Below, piece after piece: positions 25,424 through 33,926 of a DNA stretch of 64,000 nt. The number at the start of each line of letters is the position of its first letter. The first letter of the stretch is position 1. Under the pieces are notes generated by a model, which was not told the DNA's origin, ran no database searches, and saw nothing but the letters and a program-made list of their open reading frames with translations. Made by a program: the position numbers and the translations under genes. The stretch is taken from assembly GCA_001508155.1 (NCBI GenBank), contig LGFI01000005.1, forward strand, positions 1 through 64,000, read 5' to 3'. The stretch comes from Acetothermia bacterium 64_32 (GTDB lineage: Bacteria > Bipolaricaulota > Bipolaricaulia > Bipolaricaulales > Bipolaricaulaceae).

Positions 25424-26442
25424 CCATGGGGGCAAGGCTTTTCCAACCGGTGCCGGAGCTCGCCCTGCAAGGGCGCGACGGGGAGGTGCGGCTCTCCTCC
25501 TTCAGGGGGCGGTACCTCGTGCTTTACTTTTTCCCCAAGGCGGGCACCCCGGGCTGCACCCGGGAGGCCCAGGATTTCACCTCCCTGCTTCCTGAGTTCT
25601 CGCGGCTGGACGCCCAGGTGGTGGGGGTGTCGCGGGACGGACCCGAGGCCCAAGCCCGGTTCGTGGATAAATACGGACTGAAGGTGACCATGCTCTCCGA
25701 TCCCCAGGGGGAGGTCCACCGGGCGTTCGGCGCCCTGAAGGAGGGAGGCGGGGCGCAGCGGTCCACGTTCCTCATCGACCGGGTGGGGGTGCTGCGCTAC
25801 CGGTGGCCCAAGGTGCGGGTGGAGGGGCACGCTCAGGAGGTGCTCACCATGCTGCGGGCTTTGTATGAGGCCGACCAGCAGGTGAACCCGCTCATCCAGG
25901 CCCGGCGGGCCCGCCGGGCCCTGGCCAACCGGCCCGTCCCGGAGTCGGCCATCCTGGCGCTCCTCGAGGCGGCGCACCTTGCCCCCTCCTGCTTCAACAA
26001 CCAGCCCTGGCGGCTGGTGGTGGCCACCGGGGAAGCCCTTGAGGAATTGAAGGAGGCGCTCACCGGCGGGAACTACTGGGCAAGGCGCGCCCCGGCCATG
26101 GTCGCCGTGGCCTCCCAGCGGGATCTGGACTGCAAGCTGAGCGACGGCCGGGATTATTTCCTGTTCGGCTGCGGCATGGCGGTGGGGTTCCTCATGCTCC
26201 AGGCCACGCAACTGGGGCTCATCGCCCACCCCATCGCCGGCTACGATCCGGCAAAGGCCAAGGAGGCCTTGGGGATCCCGGACGATTACGTCCTGATCAC
26301 CCTGGTGGTGCTGGGCTGGCCCGGGGATCCGGCGGTGCTATCGGACAAGCACCGGGAGCTGGAGTCCTCACCCCGGGACAGGAAGCCCCTGTCCGAAGTG
26401 GCGTTTTGGAACCGATTTGGCCAGGGGATGGAAGTAGAGTAG
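25420..26442 (+). CDS. Peroxiredoxin-nitroreductase fusion protein
   Basis: 340 aa with two enzymes in one chain. Residues 1-150 are a Bcp-type peroxiredoxin: [19 protein letters not shown], peroxidatic Cys46 in [16 protein letters not shown], and [15 protein letters not shown]; there is no nearby resolving Cys. Residues about 155-340 are an FMN nitroreductase: [56 protein letters not shown]. Both halves are complete, joined by a short linker ([11 protein letters not shown]). The flavin domain might reduce the peroxiredoxin Cys directly. No frameshift or stop separates them. Confidence 0.9.
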   Translation: MTMGARLFQPVPELALQGRDGEVRLSSFRGRYLVLYFFPKAGTPGCTREAQDFTSLLPEFSRLDAQVVGVSRDGPEAQARFVDKYGLKVTMLSDPQGEVHRAFGALKEGGGAQRSTFLIDRVGVLRYRWPKVRVEGHAQEVLTMLRALYEADQQVNPLIQARRARRALANRPVPESAILALLEAAHLAPSCFNNQPWRLVVATGEALEELKEALTGGNYWARRAPAMVAVASQRDLDCKLSDGRDYFLFGCGMAVGFLMLQATQLGLIAHPIAGYDPAKAKEALGIPDDYVLITLVVLGWPGDPAVLSDKHRELESSPRDRKPLSEVAFWNRFGQGMEVE

Positions 26443-26450
26443 GCTGATAT

Positions 26451-26468
26451 CGTCGCCTCCTGGCGACG
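26451..26468 (+). other. Small intergenic stem-loop
   Basis: cgtcgcc (26451-26457), loop tcct, ggcgacg (26462-26468) between the fusion gene and the nitroreductase; no T-run. Probably an mRNA processing or stability element. Confidence 0.4.
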
Positions 26469-26481
26469 GAAAGGACTGAAC

Positions 26482-27057
26482 ATGGGAAACGAGGTATTAA
26501 AGGCGATCAGAGGGCGCAGGAGCGTGGTCAGGTTCAAGCCCGAGCCGGTGCCCGAGGAGGCTCTCCAGGAGATCCTGGAGGCGGGGCGCTGGGCGCCCTC
26601 CTATGCCAACTCTCAACCCTGGACGTTTATCGTGGTTCGCGACGAGGAGACCAAGAGGAAATTGGGGCAGTTGGTAGAGCGGATAGCCCTGGCCCGCCGG
26701 GGCAGGGTAGCCATCTCTGGCCAGGGGGTCGGGGATGCCCCGGTGGTGATCGCCGTGGTGGTGGACCCGTGGCGGGACCCGCGGCACTTCGTGGAGGCGG
26801 GGGCGGCCGCCGCCCAGAACATGGCCCTGGCCGCCCACTCCCTGGGCCTTGCCTCCTATTGGGCCGGGATCTACGAGCCCGGCGGCGGTCGCCGGTCGGT
26901 GGAAGCCCAGGTGAAGAGGCTGCTTGGCGTGCCCCGGGAGCTGCACGTGATCGCGCTCCTGCCCCTTGGGTACCCTGCCTACCAGGCCCAATCCGATCGG
27001 GCGGAGCTCGCCGAGCTGGTCCACTACGATCGGTTCGGCCGGCCCGAGGTGGTTTGA
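26482..27057 (+). CDS. Nitroreductase family protein
   Basis: 191-aa FMN-dependent NAD(P)H oxidoreductase. Core motifs: AIRGRRSVVRFKPEPVPEEA (FMN phosphate Arg residues), GRWAPSYANSQPWTFIVVRD, AAAAAQNMALAAHSLGLASYW and LPLGYPA. Reduces nitro compounds, quinones or flavins. It resembles the C-terminal half of the preceding fusion gene; both lie in the same stress operon, last gene before the RpiR regulator. Confidence 0.92.
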   Translation: MGNEVLKAIRGRRSVVRFKPEPVPEEALQEILEAGRWAPSYANSQPWTFIVVRDEETKRKLGQLVERIALARRGRVAISGQGVGDAPVVIAVVVDPWRDPRHFVEAGAAAAQNMALAAHSLGLASYWAGIYEPGGGRRSVEAQVKRLLGVPRELHVIALLPLGYPAYQAQSDRAELAELVHYDRFGRPEVV

Positions 27058-27067
27058 GACGTAGCCC

Positions 27068-27943
27068 GTGAACGACATCCGTCGGCAGGTGCAGCGGGCC
27101 CTTCCGGGTCTTAACCGGAACCAGCAGGCCCTGATCCAGGACATCCTCTCTCACTACGAGGAGTTCATCTTCCTGTCGGTGGAGGAGGCGGCCCGCATCC
27201 TGGGGGTACACAAGTCGACGCTTGTGCGGCTGGCGCAGAAGCTGGGCTATAGGGGCTACCCGGAGCTCCGCGCCGCGCTGCAGGAGCTTTACAAAAGCGA
27301 GGTGGCCCCGGGGAGGAAACTCGGCCGCGCCCTGGCCGAGGTGCACTCCGAGGACCTGTTCAAGCAGCTTGTGGAGACGGAGATCGCCTACCTCAGGGAG
27401 TCCACGGAGCTGGTTCGCCCCGAGCACATCCGCCGGGCGGCGGAGCTCATCCTAAAGGCCAGACGGACCTTCATCTGTGGCCGCGGGCCACAGGCCCCCC
27501 TCACCGAGCTCCTCGCCTTCCGGCTCCGCAGGTTTCACCTGGACGTGTACCCAGTGACCGAGGAGGGCCGCGGGATCCTGGAAAAGCTTCAGCTTTTGAG
27601 CAAGGACGACGTCTTGATCGTCTACAGCTTCCTTTTCATCCCCCAGGATTACCTCAACGCCCTCGCCCTGGCCCGCGAGGTAGGGGCCCCCACCATCTTG
27701 ATCACTGACACGGTGGCCAAGGACATGGTGCGGGACGCCACGGTGGTGCTGGCGGCGCGGCGGGGCCCGGCCACCATCTACCACACCAACATCGTCCCCC
27801 TGGCCATCCAGACGGCCATCGTCCTCCAGATCGCCAAGCTCCGCTCCCCAGAGGTGCTGAAGAAACTGGAAAGGCTCCAGGAACTTCGCCGCCGCTTCGG
27901 CTACGAGTATTCCCTCCTCCCCCACCAAAAACACCCCTCTTGA
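27068..27943 (+). CDS. MurR/RpiR family transcriptional regulator
   Basis: 291 aa. N-terminal HTH_6 domain (1-80) with LSVEEAARILGVHKSTLVRL and LGYRGYPELRAALQEL, then a SIS sugar-phosphate-binding domain (about 125-250): ARRTFICGRGPQAPLTELLA and KDDVLIVYSFLFIPQDYLNAL. RpiR regulators respond to phosphorylated sugars or amino sugars. GTG start 10 bp after the nitroreductase stop. The gene's stop codon overlaps the -35 box of the promoter of the next operon, whose inverted repeats are probable RpiR sites. Confidence 0.9.
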   Translation: MNDIRRQVQRALPGLNRNQQALIQDILSHYEEFIFLSVEEAARILGVHKSTLVRLAQKLGYRGYPELRAALQELYKSEVAPGRKLGRALAEVHSEDLFKQLVETEIAYLRESTELVRPEHIRRAAELILKARRTFICGRGPQAPLTELLAFRLRRFHLDVYPVTEEGRGILEKLQLLSKDDVLIVYSFLFIPQDYLNALALAREVGAPTILITDTVAKDMVRDATVVLAARRGPATIYHTNIVPLAIQTAIVLQIAKLRSPEVLKKLERLQELRRRFGYEYSLLPHQKHPS

Positions 27944-28004
27944 CAACCCCCCCTCCCCCCACTATATTAGCAACGTAAGTTGCAAGAGCTGTTTTTATTG
28001 CAAC
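27940..28004 (+). promoter_or_regulatory. Promoter and candidate RpiR operators
   Basis: TTGACA (27940-27945), 17-bp spacer, TATATT (27963-27968). Covering the start site is gcaac-gtaa-gttgc (27970-27983), and GTTGCAA (27979-27985) is repeated inverted as TTGCAAC (27998-28004). Three half-sites around +1 to +30 suit a repressor; the adjacent RpiR protein is the obvious candidate. Confidence 0.65.
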
Positions 28005-28029
28005 GAACTTTGGGTTGTGGGAGGGGGTT

Positions 28030-28701
28030 ATGGGAACAGTGAAGGCCTTGGCCTTGGATGGGCATGGGGTGGTTTACTCCCGCAACCGGGAGGTCCCAGA
28101 GGCGGTGGTGGGGGCCTTGCAGGGGATGGGGAAGTTGAAAGTACCTCCGGAGGAAGCCCTCAGGCAATATCTCTCCCTCCAGGAGCGTGCCTTTTCCGGG
28201 GAGCTCTCCTATCGGGAGATGCTCGCCCGGCTTGCCAAGGCGGTGGGCTGGGAGGGGGTGGAGGCCGTGGAGGGGATCCACCGGCTGATCCAGCGGTTCA
28301 GCGCCGACATCGTGGTTGATCCGGATCTCGTGTCGGTGCTTTCCAGGCTGCGGGCGGGGGGGGTGAAGATCGCCATGCTCACCAACAGCATCCACCCGGC
28401 GGAGACGAAGTGGGATTGGCTCCGCAGGAGAGGGGTGGACGCCCTCTTTGACCTCATCTACTCGTCGGTGGAGGCGGGGCACAAAAAACCCGCGCCGGAG
28501 ATCTTCTCCGCCTTTGCGCGTTCCATCGGGCTTTCCCCAGGGGAGGTGGTATTCGTAGGGCATGACCAGGCCGAGGTACAGGGGGCCAAGCGGGCCGGGT
28601 TGATCTCGGTGTGCCTTAGGTGCCGGTGTGCCGAAGCGGACTTTGTTTGCGACCGCCTCGGGGAGATCTTAAGGCTCCCGGTTTGGCCGCCAGGGGTTTA
28701 G
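28030..28701 (+). CDS. HAD-superfamily phosphatase-like hydrolase
   Basis: 223 aa, subfamily IA layout. Motif I reads KALALDGHGVVYSRN: the nucleophile Asp is present but the usual second Asp (DxD) is His. Motif II is AMLTNSIHP, motif III Lys in GHKKPAPEIFSAFARSIG, motif IV FVGHDQAEVQGAKRAG (Asp kept). Closest in pattern to sugar-phosphate or epoxide-hydrolase-like HADs. Start at ATG 28030 (gggaggggg upstream) rather than GTG 28015. First gene of the RpiR-associated operon; presumably handles an imported phosphorylated compound. Confidence 0.8.
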   Translation: MGTVKALALDGHGVVYSRNREVPEAVVGALQGMGKLKVPPEEALRQYLSLQERAFSGELSYREMLARLAKAVGWEGVEAVEGIHRLIQRFSADIVVDPDLVSVLSRLRAGGVKIAMLTNSIHPAETKWDWLRRRGVDALFDLIYSSVEAGHKKPAPEIFSAFARSIGLSPGEVVFVGHDQAEVQGAKRAGLISVCLRCRCAEADFVCDRLGEILRLPVWPPGV

Positions 28702-28716
28702 GAAAAAGGAGGGTAG

Positions 28717-29859
28717 ATGCTTAAGCGAGTCCTGTCGGTGGTTTTCTTGCTTTGTGGGCTCACCGTGGGATTGCTTGCGGAAGGGGGGCCGTGGGGGATC
28801 CACCTCTCTTGGCAACACGACCCGGCCACCACCATGACCATCATGTGGCGCATGGAACCGGGAGAAGTGGAGGCCATGGTGGAGTACGGACCTACCCCCC
28901 AACTCGGGGAACGGGCCCTGGGGACGAGGACATCCTACGTTTACGCACGTAAAGAGGTCATTTGGTATGTGGCCGAGTTGACCGGGCTTTCCCCAAAGAC
29001 CACTTATTTTTACAGGTGCGGTACGCCGGGAAATTGGAGTGATATATATTCGTTCACCACCGCGCCGCTTCCCGATGACCCTAGGGCCTCCTTCTCCTTT
29101 GCGGTGCTGGCGGATACCCCGGGCAAGGGAGGATATGCTGTCACGGGAAAGCTCCTGGAGATGGCCGAGGCCGACGGCGCCGACTTTGTGATCTTCGGGG
29201 GGGACTTCACCGCGGGAGGAGCTCAACCCGAGTTCGACTACTGGTTCAACTCCGCCCCGGAGGTACTTGCCCGCCTCCCCCTCCTCAGCGTCCTGGGGGA
29301 CAATGATGGCCTCTCCCGGGCCTATTTCGGCTCCTTCTCGTACCCCGGAGACGAAAGCTGGTACTTCTTGGACTGTGGCCCGGTGAGGTTCATATTCCTC
29401 CTTGCCGTATCGGAGCCCTATGTGCGCCAGCAAACTCCCTGGCTTGCGGAGGTGCTCCAGTCGGCCTCCACCCCATGGAAGATCGCCGTGGGCCACAAGC
29501 CCGCCTACTCAGCCGGTTGGTACGGCCCCACGGATTACATCCTGGATCAATGGGTGCCGCTCTTTGAGAGGTGCGGCTTGGACATCTACTTCAACGGCCA
29601 TGAGCACAGCTACGAGCGTACCTGGCCGATCAAGGGCGGGTGCCTGTGCGCGGACGGGGTGGTATACGTAACGGCAAGCGGGGCCGGCTCTGACCTGCGG
29701 GAGCCCGGCCAGGAGTTCTGGACAGCTAAGGCGGCCAGCGTGTTCCATTATGTCCTTGTCCAGGTTAAGCCCACCGAGCTCACCGTCTTCGCCAAGGACA
29801 TAGATGGGAACGTGTTTGACCATTTCCGGGTCCGCAATCCCGGGAAGGAAGGGGGGTGA
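28717..29859 (+). CDS. Exported purple-acid-phosphatase-like metallophosphoesterase
   Basis: 380 aa. Signal peptide MLKRVLSVVFLLCGLTVGLLA; a fibronectin-like PAP N-domain (about 22-120, WGIHLSWQHDPATTMTIMW ... YVAELTGLSPKTTYFYR); then the calcineurin-type catalytic domain. Metal ligands seen: ADTPG (Asp), FGGDFT (Asp), VLGDNDG (usually GNHE/D), VGHKPAYS and NGHEHSYERT. The GNH Asn-His pair is replaced by Asp-Asn, so activity may differ. It would release phosphate from organic phosphates outside the membrane before import. Position in the ABC operon supports this. Confidence 0.83.
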   Translation: MLKRVLSVVFLLCGLTVGLLAEGGPWGIHLSWQHDPATTMTIMWRMEPGEVEAMVEYGPTPQLGERALGTRTSYVYARKEVIWYVAELTGLSPKTTYFYRCGTPGNWSDIYSFTTAPLPDDPRASFSFAVLADTPGKGGYAVTGKLLEMAEADGADFVIFGGDFTAGGAQPEFDYWFNSAPEVLARLPLLSVLGDNDGLSRAYFGSFSYPGDESWYFLDCGPVRFIFLLAVSEPYVRQQTPWLAEVLQSASTPWKIAVGHKPAYSAGWYGPTDYILDQWVPLFERCGLDIYFNGHEHSYERTWPIKGGCLCADGVVYVTASGAGSDLREPGQEFWTAKAASVFHYVLVQVKPTELTVFAKDIDGNVFDHFRVRNPGKEGG

Positions 29860-29919
29860 TCGGCTGAGGAGAGCCACCTTGACGTTGGCTTTAGGTCTCG
29901 AGCTTGAGGAGGGACGGCT

Positions 29920-30873
29920 ATGAGCATAAAGGTTATGGTATTGGGAGTGGTGTTGGCGGTTTTAGGCGCGAGTGCCGCGCCGTGGATCGAACTTTCCCCG
30001 ATCAACGTGCCACGCGTTGGGGCCAGAGCCTGTGTTCTAGATGGCAAGATCTACCTCGTTGGGGGTGAGGACCCCGAGGGAAAGGTCGCCCCTCTGGAGG
30101 TCTATAACCCGCAGGCGGATTCCTGGACGGTATTGGGGCCGAGCCCGCTGATCGCTGCCGGAGGGCACGTGGTTGCCGCTGTGGGCGATGCCATCTTCGT
30201 CTTCGCTGGCGAGACCCCGGAGGGGGAGAGGTTCCGGGGCGGGTTCTTCTGGGAAGTAGGCCCAGGTGAGCCCAGCTGGGAGCAGGTCCCCGGGGCTGCC
30301 ACCATGGGGCATTCCGACGGGGCCGGGGCCGCGGTGGGCAGCAGGATCTACCTCATCACCGGGGAGGACGACGCCCTGGAAAACGAGGGAGAGGACTACG
30401 TGCGGGTGGTAGATGTGTTCGATGCTTCTACCATGACCTGGACCACCGCGGCCTCCATCGAACCTTATCAACGGGAGGACTGTGACGCCGTTGCCCTAGG
30501 CGGTCGGATAATCGTCTTGGGCGGCCAAGGTGGCCTGGCGAACGCGGCGGTGTCCTGGCTCAACATCTATGACACCGATACAGACACGTGGGCCCATTAC
30601 GACGAAGGGGCCCCCTTCCCCTGGGAACATCCCCGGCTGGCAGTCCTCGACGGGCTTGTCTACGCCCTGACCGGCCGGGGGGAGGGTGGGTTCGTCAACC
30701 TACGACTGGACCTTTCGACCATGGAGTGGACGGATCTCACCCCCTGCCCCACCCCCATGTCTGAACCCGCCGTGATCGCTTATGAGGGCAAGATATTCGT
30801 CATCGGGGGGGAGACCCTGGACGGGGTCATCCTGAACACGGTTTGGGTATATGACCCTGACCTAGAAGAGTGA
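29920..30873 (+). CDS. Exported kelch-repeat beta-propeller protein
   Basis: 317 aa with a signal peptide (VMVLGVVLAVLGASAAPWIE). Kelch blades repeat about every 50 residues with the pattern R.G..A.VLDGKIYLVGGE..., e.g. VLDGKIYLVGGEDPEG (about 40-55), VGSRIYLITGEDDALENEG, ALGGRIIVLGGQGG, VLDGLVYALTGRGEGG and YEGKIFVIGGETLDG. Some family members are mutarotases or sugar-binding proteins (NanM-like). Lies between the phosphatase and the binding protein, so a periplasmic role on the same ligand is likely; exact function unknown. Confidence 0.8.
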   Translation: MSIKVMVLGVVLAVLGASAAPWIELSPINVPRVGARACVLDGKIYLVGGEDPEGKVAPLEVYNPQADSWTVLGPSPLIAAGGHVVAAVGDAIFVFAGETPEGERFRGGFFWEVGPGEPSWEQVPGAATMGHSDGAGAAVGSRIYLITGEDDALENEGEDYVRVVDVFDASTMTWTTAASIEPYQREDCDAVALGGRIIVLGGQGGLANAAVSWLNIYDTDTDTWAHYDEGAPFPWEHPRLAVLDGLVYALTGRGEGGFVNLRLDLSTMEWTDLTPCPTPMSEPAVIAYEGKIFVIGGETLDGVILNTVWVYDPDLEE

Positions 30874-30883
30874 GGAGGTGCCT

Positions 30884-32071
30884 ATGAAGGCTTGGATGTG
30901 GTTTGTGGTGGTGGCGGTGCTGGGAGCAATGGGATTGGCCCAGGGTTTAACCCCGGCCCAGGAGGCCTGGCTCAAGGCGGCCCAGCTTGGGCCCTATCAG
31001 CCGGAGGTGGAGGATTGGGATGCCATCTACCAAGCGGCCCTAGGGGAGGGAAAGGTCGTTATCTACTCGCTCTCCTCCCGCATCTTCGATGTGGTGGAGG
31101 CGTTCCAGGCCGCCTATCCCGGGATCGAGGTGGAGGCCTACGACATGACCGACGTGGAGCAGGTGGAAAAGCTCACCCGGGAGCAGGGCGCCGGCATCTA
31201 TAACGTGGACATCCTGTTCACCGCCGGGATCACCACCCTCACCAAGGAGCTCCTCCCCCAGCATCTCATCTGGAACTACGTTCCCACCACCACCTACGAC
31301 GGCGTCCCCACGGCCGATGTGATCCCACCGGAGTTCCGGGAGCCGCTCCTTGTGCACAGCCTGGAGGCCAAGGTGGTGTTCTATAACTACGAGAGCTATC
31401 CTGACGGTTGCCCGGTGGATACGCTTTGGGACCTGGTGCGGCCGGAGTGGCGGGGCCGGGTCCAGATGAAGGATCCCATGCTCACCGAGGAGAACATGAA
31501 CTTCCTGCAGACCGTCGTTCAGCACGCAGATGAGATGGCTTTTGCCTACGAGCTCGAGTTCGGGGAGCCCATCCAGCTCAGCCCCGGCTGTCCGAACGCC
31601 GGCTACGAGTTTATAAAGAGGCTCATCGAGAACGGCATCGTCCTCACCAGCTCCGATGGCGATGCCTCCAAGGCGGTGGGGGTCCCCGGGCAGACCAACC
31701 CGCCCGTCACCCTGAGCGTGGCCTCGTCCAAGATCCGGGACAACGCAAGAAAGGGGTACGTGCTTGCCATCGGCTGGGATATCCAGCCCAGGGTGGGCAT
31801 AACCAAGACCAACTTCCTGGTGGTGGCCAACCTCGCCCCCCATCCCAACGCGGCCAAGCTCCTCATCCGCTTCATGTTGGGCGACCGGGAGGGCGGGGCC
31901 GGGTTCTCCCCCTTCTACGTTCCGGGACAGTGGAGCCCCAGGACCGACGTCGCGCCCGCCTTGGAGGGGGTGACCCTGGATATCCTGGCCGAGCGCACCT
32001 GGTTCCTGGACCCTGACTGGATCTACGAAAACGGAATCGAGGTGCAGGACTTCTGGCTTTCCTTGCAGTAG
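30884..32071 (+). CDS. ABC transporter substrate-binding protein, ferric/AfuA-like family
   Basis: 395 aa. Signal peptide MKAWMWFVVVAVLGAMGLAQG. The mature core resembles the iron/phosphonate/sugar-phosphate binding family: GKVVIYSLSSRIFDVVEAFQ, YPGIEVEAYDMTD, DTLWDLVRPEWRGRVQMKD, LVVANLAPHPNAAKLLIRFM. The Tyr-Tyr iron motif of FbpA is not apparent, so ferric iron is unlikely. Neighbouring phosphatases, RpiR regulator and isomerase favour a phosphorylated organic ligand, as shown for AfuA. Start ATG 30884 follows gaggaggtg. A stem-loop follows the gene. Confidence 0.82.
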   Translation: MKAWMWFVVVAVLGAMGLAQGLTPAQEAWLKAAQLGPYQPEVEDWDAIYQAALGEGKVVIYSLSSRIFDVVEAFQAAYPGIEVEAYDMTDVEQVEKLTREQGAGIYNVDILFTAGITTLTKELLPQHLIWNYVPTTTYDGVPTADVIPPEFREPLLVHSLEAKVVFYNYESYPDGCPVDTLWDLVRPEWRGRVQMKDPMLTEENMNFLQTVVQHADEMAFAYELEFGEPIQLSPGCPNAGYEFIKRLIENGIVLTSSDGDASKAVGVPGQTNPPVTLSVASSKIRDNARKGYVLAIGWDIQPRVGITKTNFLVVANLAPHPNAAKLLIRFMLGDREGGAGFSPFYVPGQWSPRTDVAPALEGVTLDILAERTWFLDPDWIYENGIEVQDFWLSLQ

Positions 32072-32079
32072 GAAGGGGA

Positions 32080-32108
32080 GGGGGCCACGGCAGGACGCCG
32101 TGGCCCCC
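32080..32108 (+). terminator. Intercistronic stem-loop after the binding-protein gene
   Basis: gggggccacggc (32080-32091), loop aggac, gccgtggccccc (32097-32108): perfect 12-bp stem 8 bp after the stop codon, no T-run. It should protect the upstream mRNA or reduce read-through into the permease. Confidence 0.7.
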
Positions 32109-32123
32109 TATTCGATCCTCCCG

Positions 32124-33917
32124 ATGGTCAACCGGCACCTGGTGAAGCTGAAGCGGAGGGGGGCGCGTCTTCTGCGCCGGCCGGAGCGGGGGTGGGGGAT
32201 CGTGCTTGCGCTCCTCCTTGTTGTTTTCGTAGTCATCCCCATCGGGTACATGGCAGCCAGCTCCTTCACCTTCGATTCCTGGGGGCCTCGGTACGTCCGG
32301 GGCGCCCAGCCCGGGGAGCTTACCACCTTCTATTGGCAGCGGGTGCTCACCGGGAGGCTGGCCCGGGCCATCTTCTGGGAGCCACTCCTGCATAGCTTCC
32401 TGATCGCCGTCTTGATGACCGGGATCGCCCTGCCGGTGGGGGCCCTGTTCGCCTGGCTCGTCGCCCGCACCGATATCCCCTTCAAAGGGTTTTGGAACTC
32501 GGCCTTGATCGTCCCCTACATCGTGCCCTCATGGACGGTGGGCCTCGCATGGCTCACGCTCTTTAAAAATCCCCAGTTTGGGGGACAGCCGGGCCTTTTC
32601 TCTTCCCTTTTTGGAAGTTCTCCTCCTACCTGGCTTGGCTACGGGCTTTTGCCCATTGTGATCTCGCTTGCGGCTCATTACGTGCCGTACACCTTCATCC
32701 TCCTCCGGGGGGCGCTGGCCACCGTGGATGCCCAGCTTGAGGAGAGCGCGGAGATCTTGGGGGCAGGGCGCCTCGAGGTGCTTCGGAAGATCACCTTTCC
32801 CTTGGTGTTGCCGGCTTTGGGCTCGGCGTTCGTGCTCACGTTCGGGAAGGGGTTGGGGGAGTTCGCAACCCAAGCCTTCCTGGGGCTTCCCGTCCGCTAC
32901 TATACCCTCTCCACCCGGGTTTACGCCGCCTTCAGCAACCGCCAGCAGTCGGAAGGGTATGTGTTAACCTTGATCCTGGTCCTGTTGACCGCCCTCACCG
33001 TGTTTGCCAACCAAAGGCTGATTGGGGCCCGCAAGCGCTATACCACCATAAGCGGCAAGGGCGCGTTTCGGAAGCCCGTAAACCTTGGCAGGTGGCGGAC
33101 GCCCGCGGTCTTCTTGCTCGGGGCGTTTGTGCTCCTTTTTGTGATCGCCCCGGTGGGGCTGATCGCCTGGGAGACCTTCATGAAATTCGAGGGGCAGTAC
33201 AGCCTGTCCAATTTCACCCTCCATTACTGGGTGGGGGCAGGGGATCCCCTGCTCGCCGACGGCCAGCCCGGGATCTTCAAGAACCCGGTTATCCTGGGGG
33301 CGATCAAGAACTCGGTGCTCCTCGCCGGGCTGACCGCGCTAGCGAGTGGGACCATCGGGATAATGCTTGGGTACGCCGTGGTGCGCACCCGGGGGAGCCT
33401 TCTTTCCCGCTCCCTGGAGTTCCTCTCCTTCACCCCCTACATGATCCCGGGGATCGCCTTTGGGGGGATCTACCTGAGCCTCTTTGCCCGCTCCTGGGGG
33501 CCCCTGCCCGCTCTATACGGCACCATGGCCCTGCTCGTGGTCACCTGTACCGCCAAGTACCTCCCGTTTTCATCGAGCTCCGGGATCTCCGCCATGCACC
33601 AGATCGATCCCACCTTGGAGGAGGCGGCCGAGCTCCACGGCGCCCGCTGGGGGAAACGGTTCGTGCGGATCATCCTTCCTTTGGCTAAAAGCGGCTTCAT
33701 GTCGGCAGTGCTACTTACGTTGATAACAACCATGCGGGTGCTGGATCTGATCGTGCTTCTTGTCACCCCCCACACCCGTACCATGACCTCCATCATCTTC
33801 CGTTTCCAGCAGCAGGGCTTCACCCAGCATGCCTACGGGATCATGCTCCTCATCGTGGTCATAACCCTTTTCGGCCACTTCCTGATAAGGCGGCTTGGGG
33901 GAAGGATCGAGTTTTAA
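32124..33917 (+). CDS. ABC transporter permease, fused two-domain (FbpB/AfuB type)
   Basis: 597 aa with two permease domains in one chain, about 12 helices, as in ferric-type importers. First half: GIVLALLLVVFVVIPIGYMA, YIVPSWTVGLAWLTLF, EAA loop ESAEILGAGRLEVLRKITFP. Second half from about residue 325: AVFLLGAFVLLFVIAPVGLI, FTPYMIPGIAFGGIYLSLF, EAA loop EAAELHGARWGKRFVRIILP. ATG 32124 was preferred to GTG 32100, which lies within the stem-loop. Followed by its ATPase after 9 bp. Confidence 0.9.
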   Translation: MVNRHLVKLKRRGARLLRRPERGWGIVLALLLVVFVVIPIGYMAASSFTFDSWGPRYVRGAQPGELTTFYWQRVLTGRLARAIFWEPLLHSFLIAVLMTGIALPVGALFAWLVARTDIPFKGFWNSALIVPYIVPSWTVGLAWLTLFKNPQFGGQPGLFSSLFGSSPPTWLGYGLLPIVISLAAHYVPYTFILLRGALATVDAQLEESAEILGAGRLEVLRKITFPLVLPALGSAFVLTFGKGLGEFATQAFLGLPVRYYTLSTRVYAAFSNRQQSEGYVLTLILVLLTALTVFANQRLIGARKRYTTISGKGAFRKPVNLGRWRTPAVFLLGAFVLLFVIAPVGLIAWETFMKFEGQYSLSNFTLHYWVGAGDPLLADGQPGIFKNPVILGAIKNSVLLAGLTALASGTIGIMLGYAVVRTRGSLLSRSLEFLSFTPYMIPGIAFGGIYLSLFARSWGPLPALYGTMALLVVTCTAKYLPFSSSSGISAMHQIDPTLEEAAELHGARWGKRFVRIILPLAKSGFMSAVLLTLITTMRVLDLIVLLVTPHTRTMTSIIFRFQQQGFTQHAYGIMLLIVVITLFGHFLIRRLGGRIEF

Positions 33918-33926
33918 GGGGGGAAG

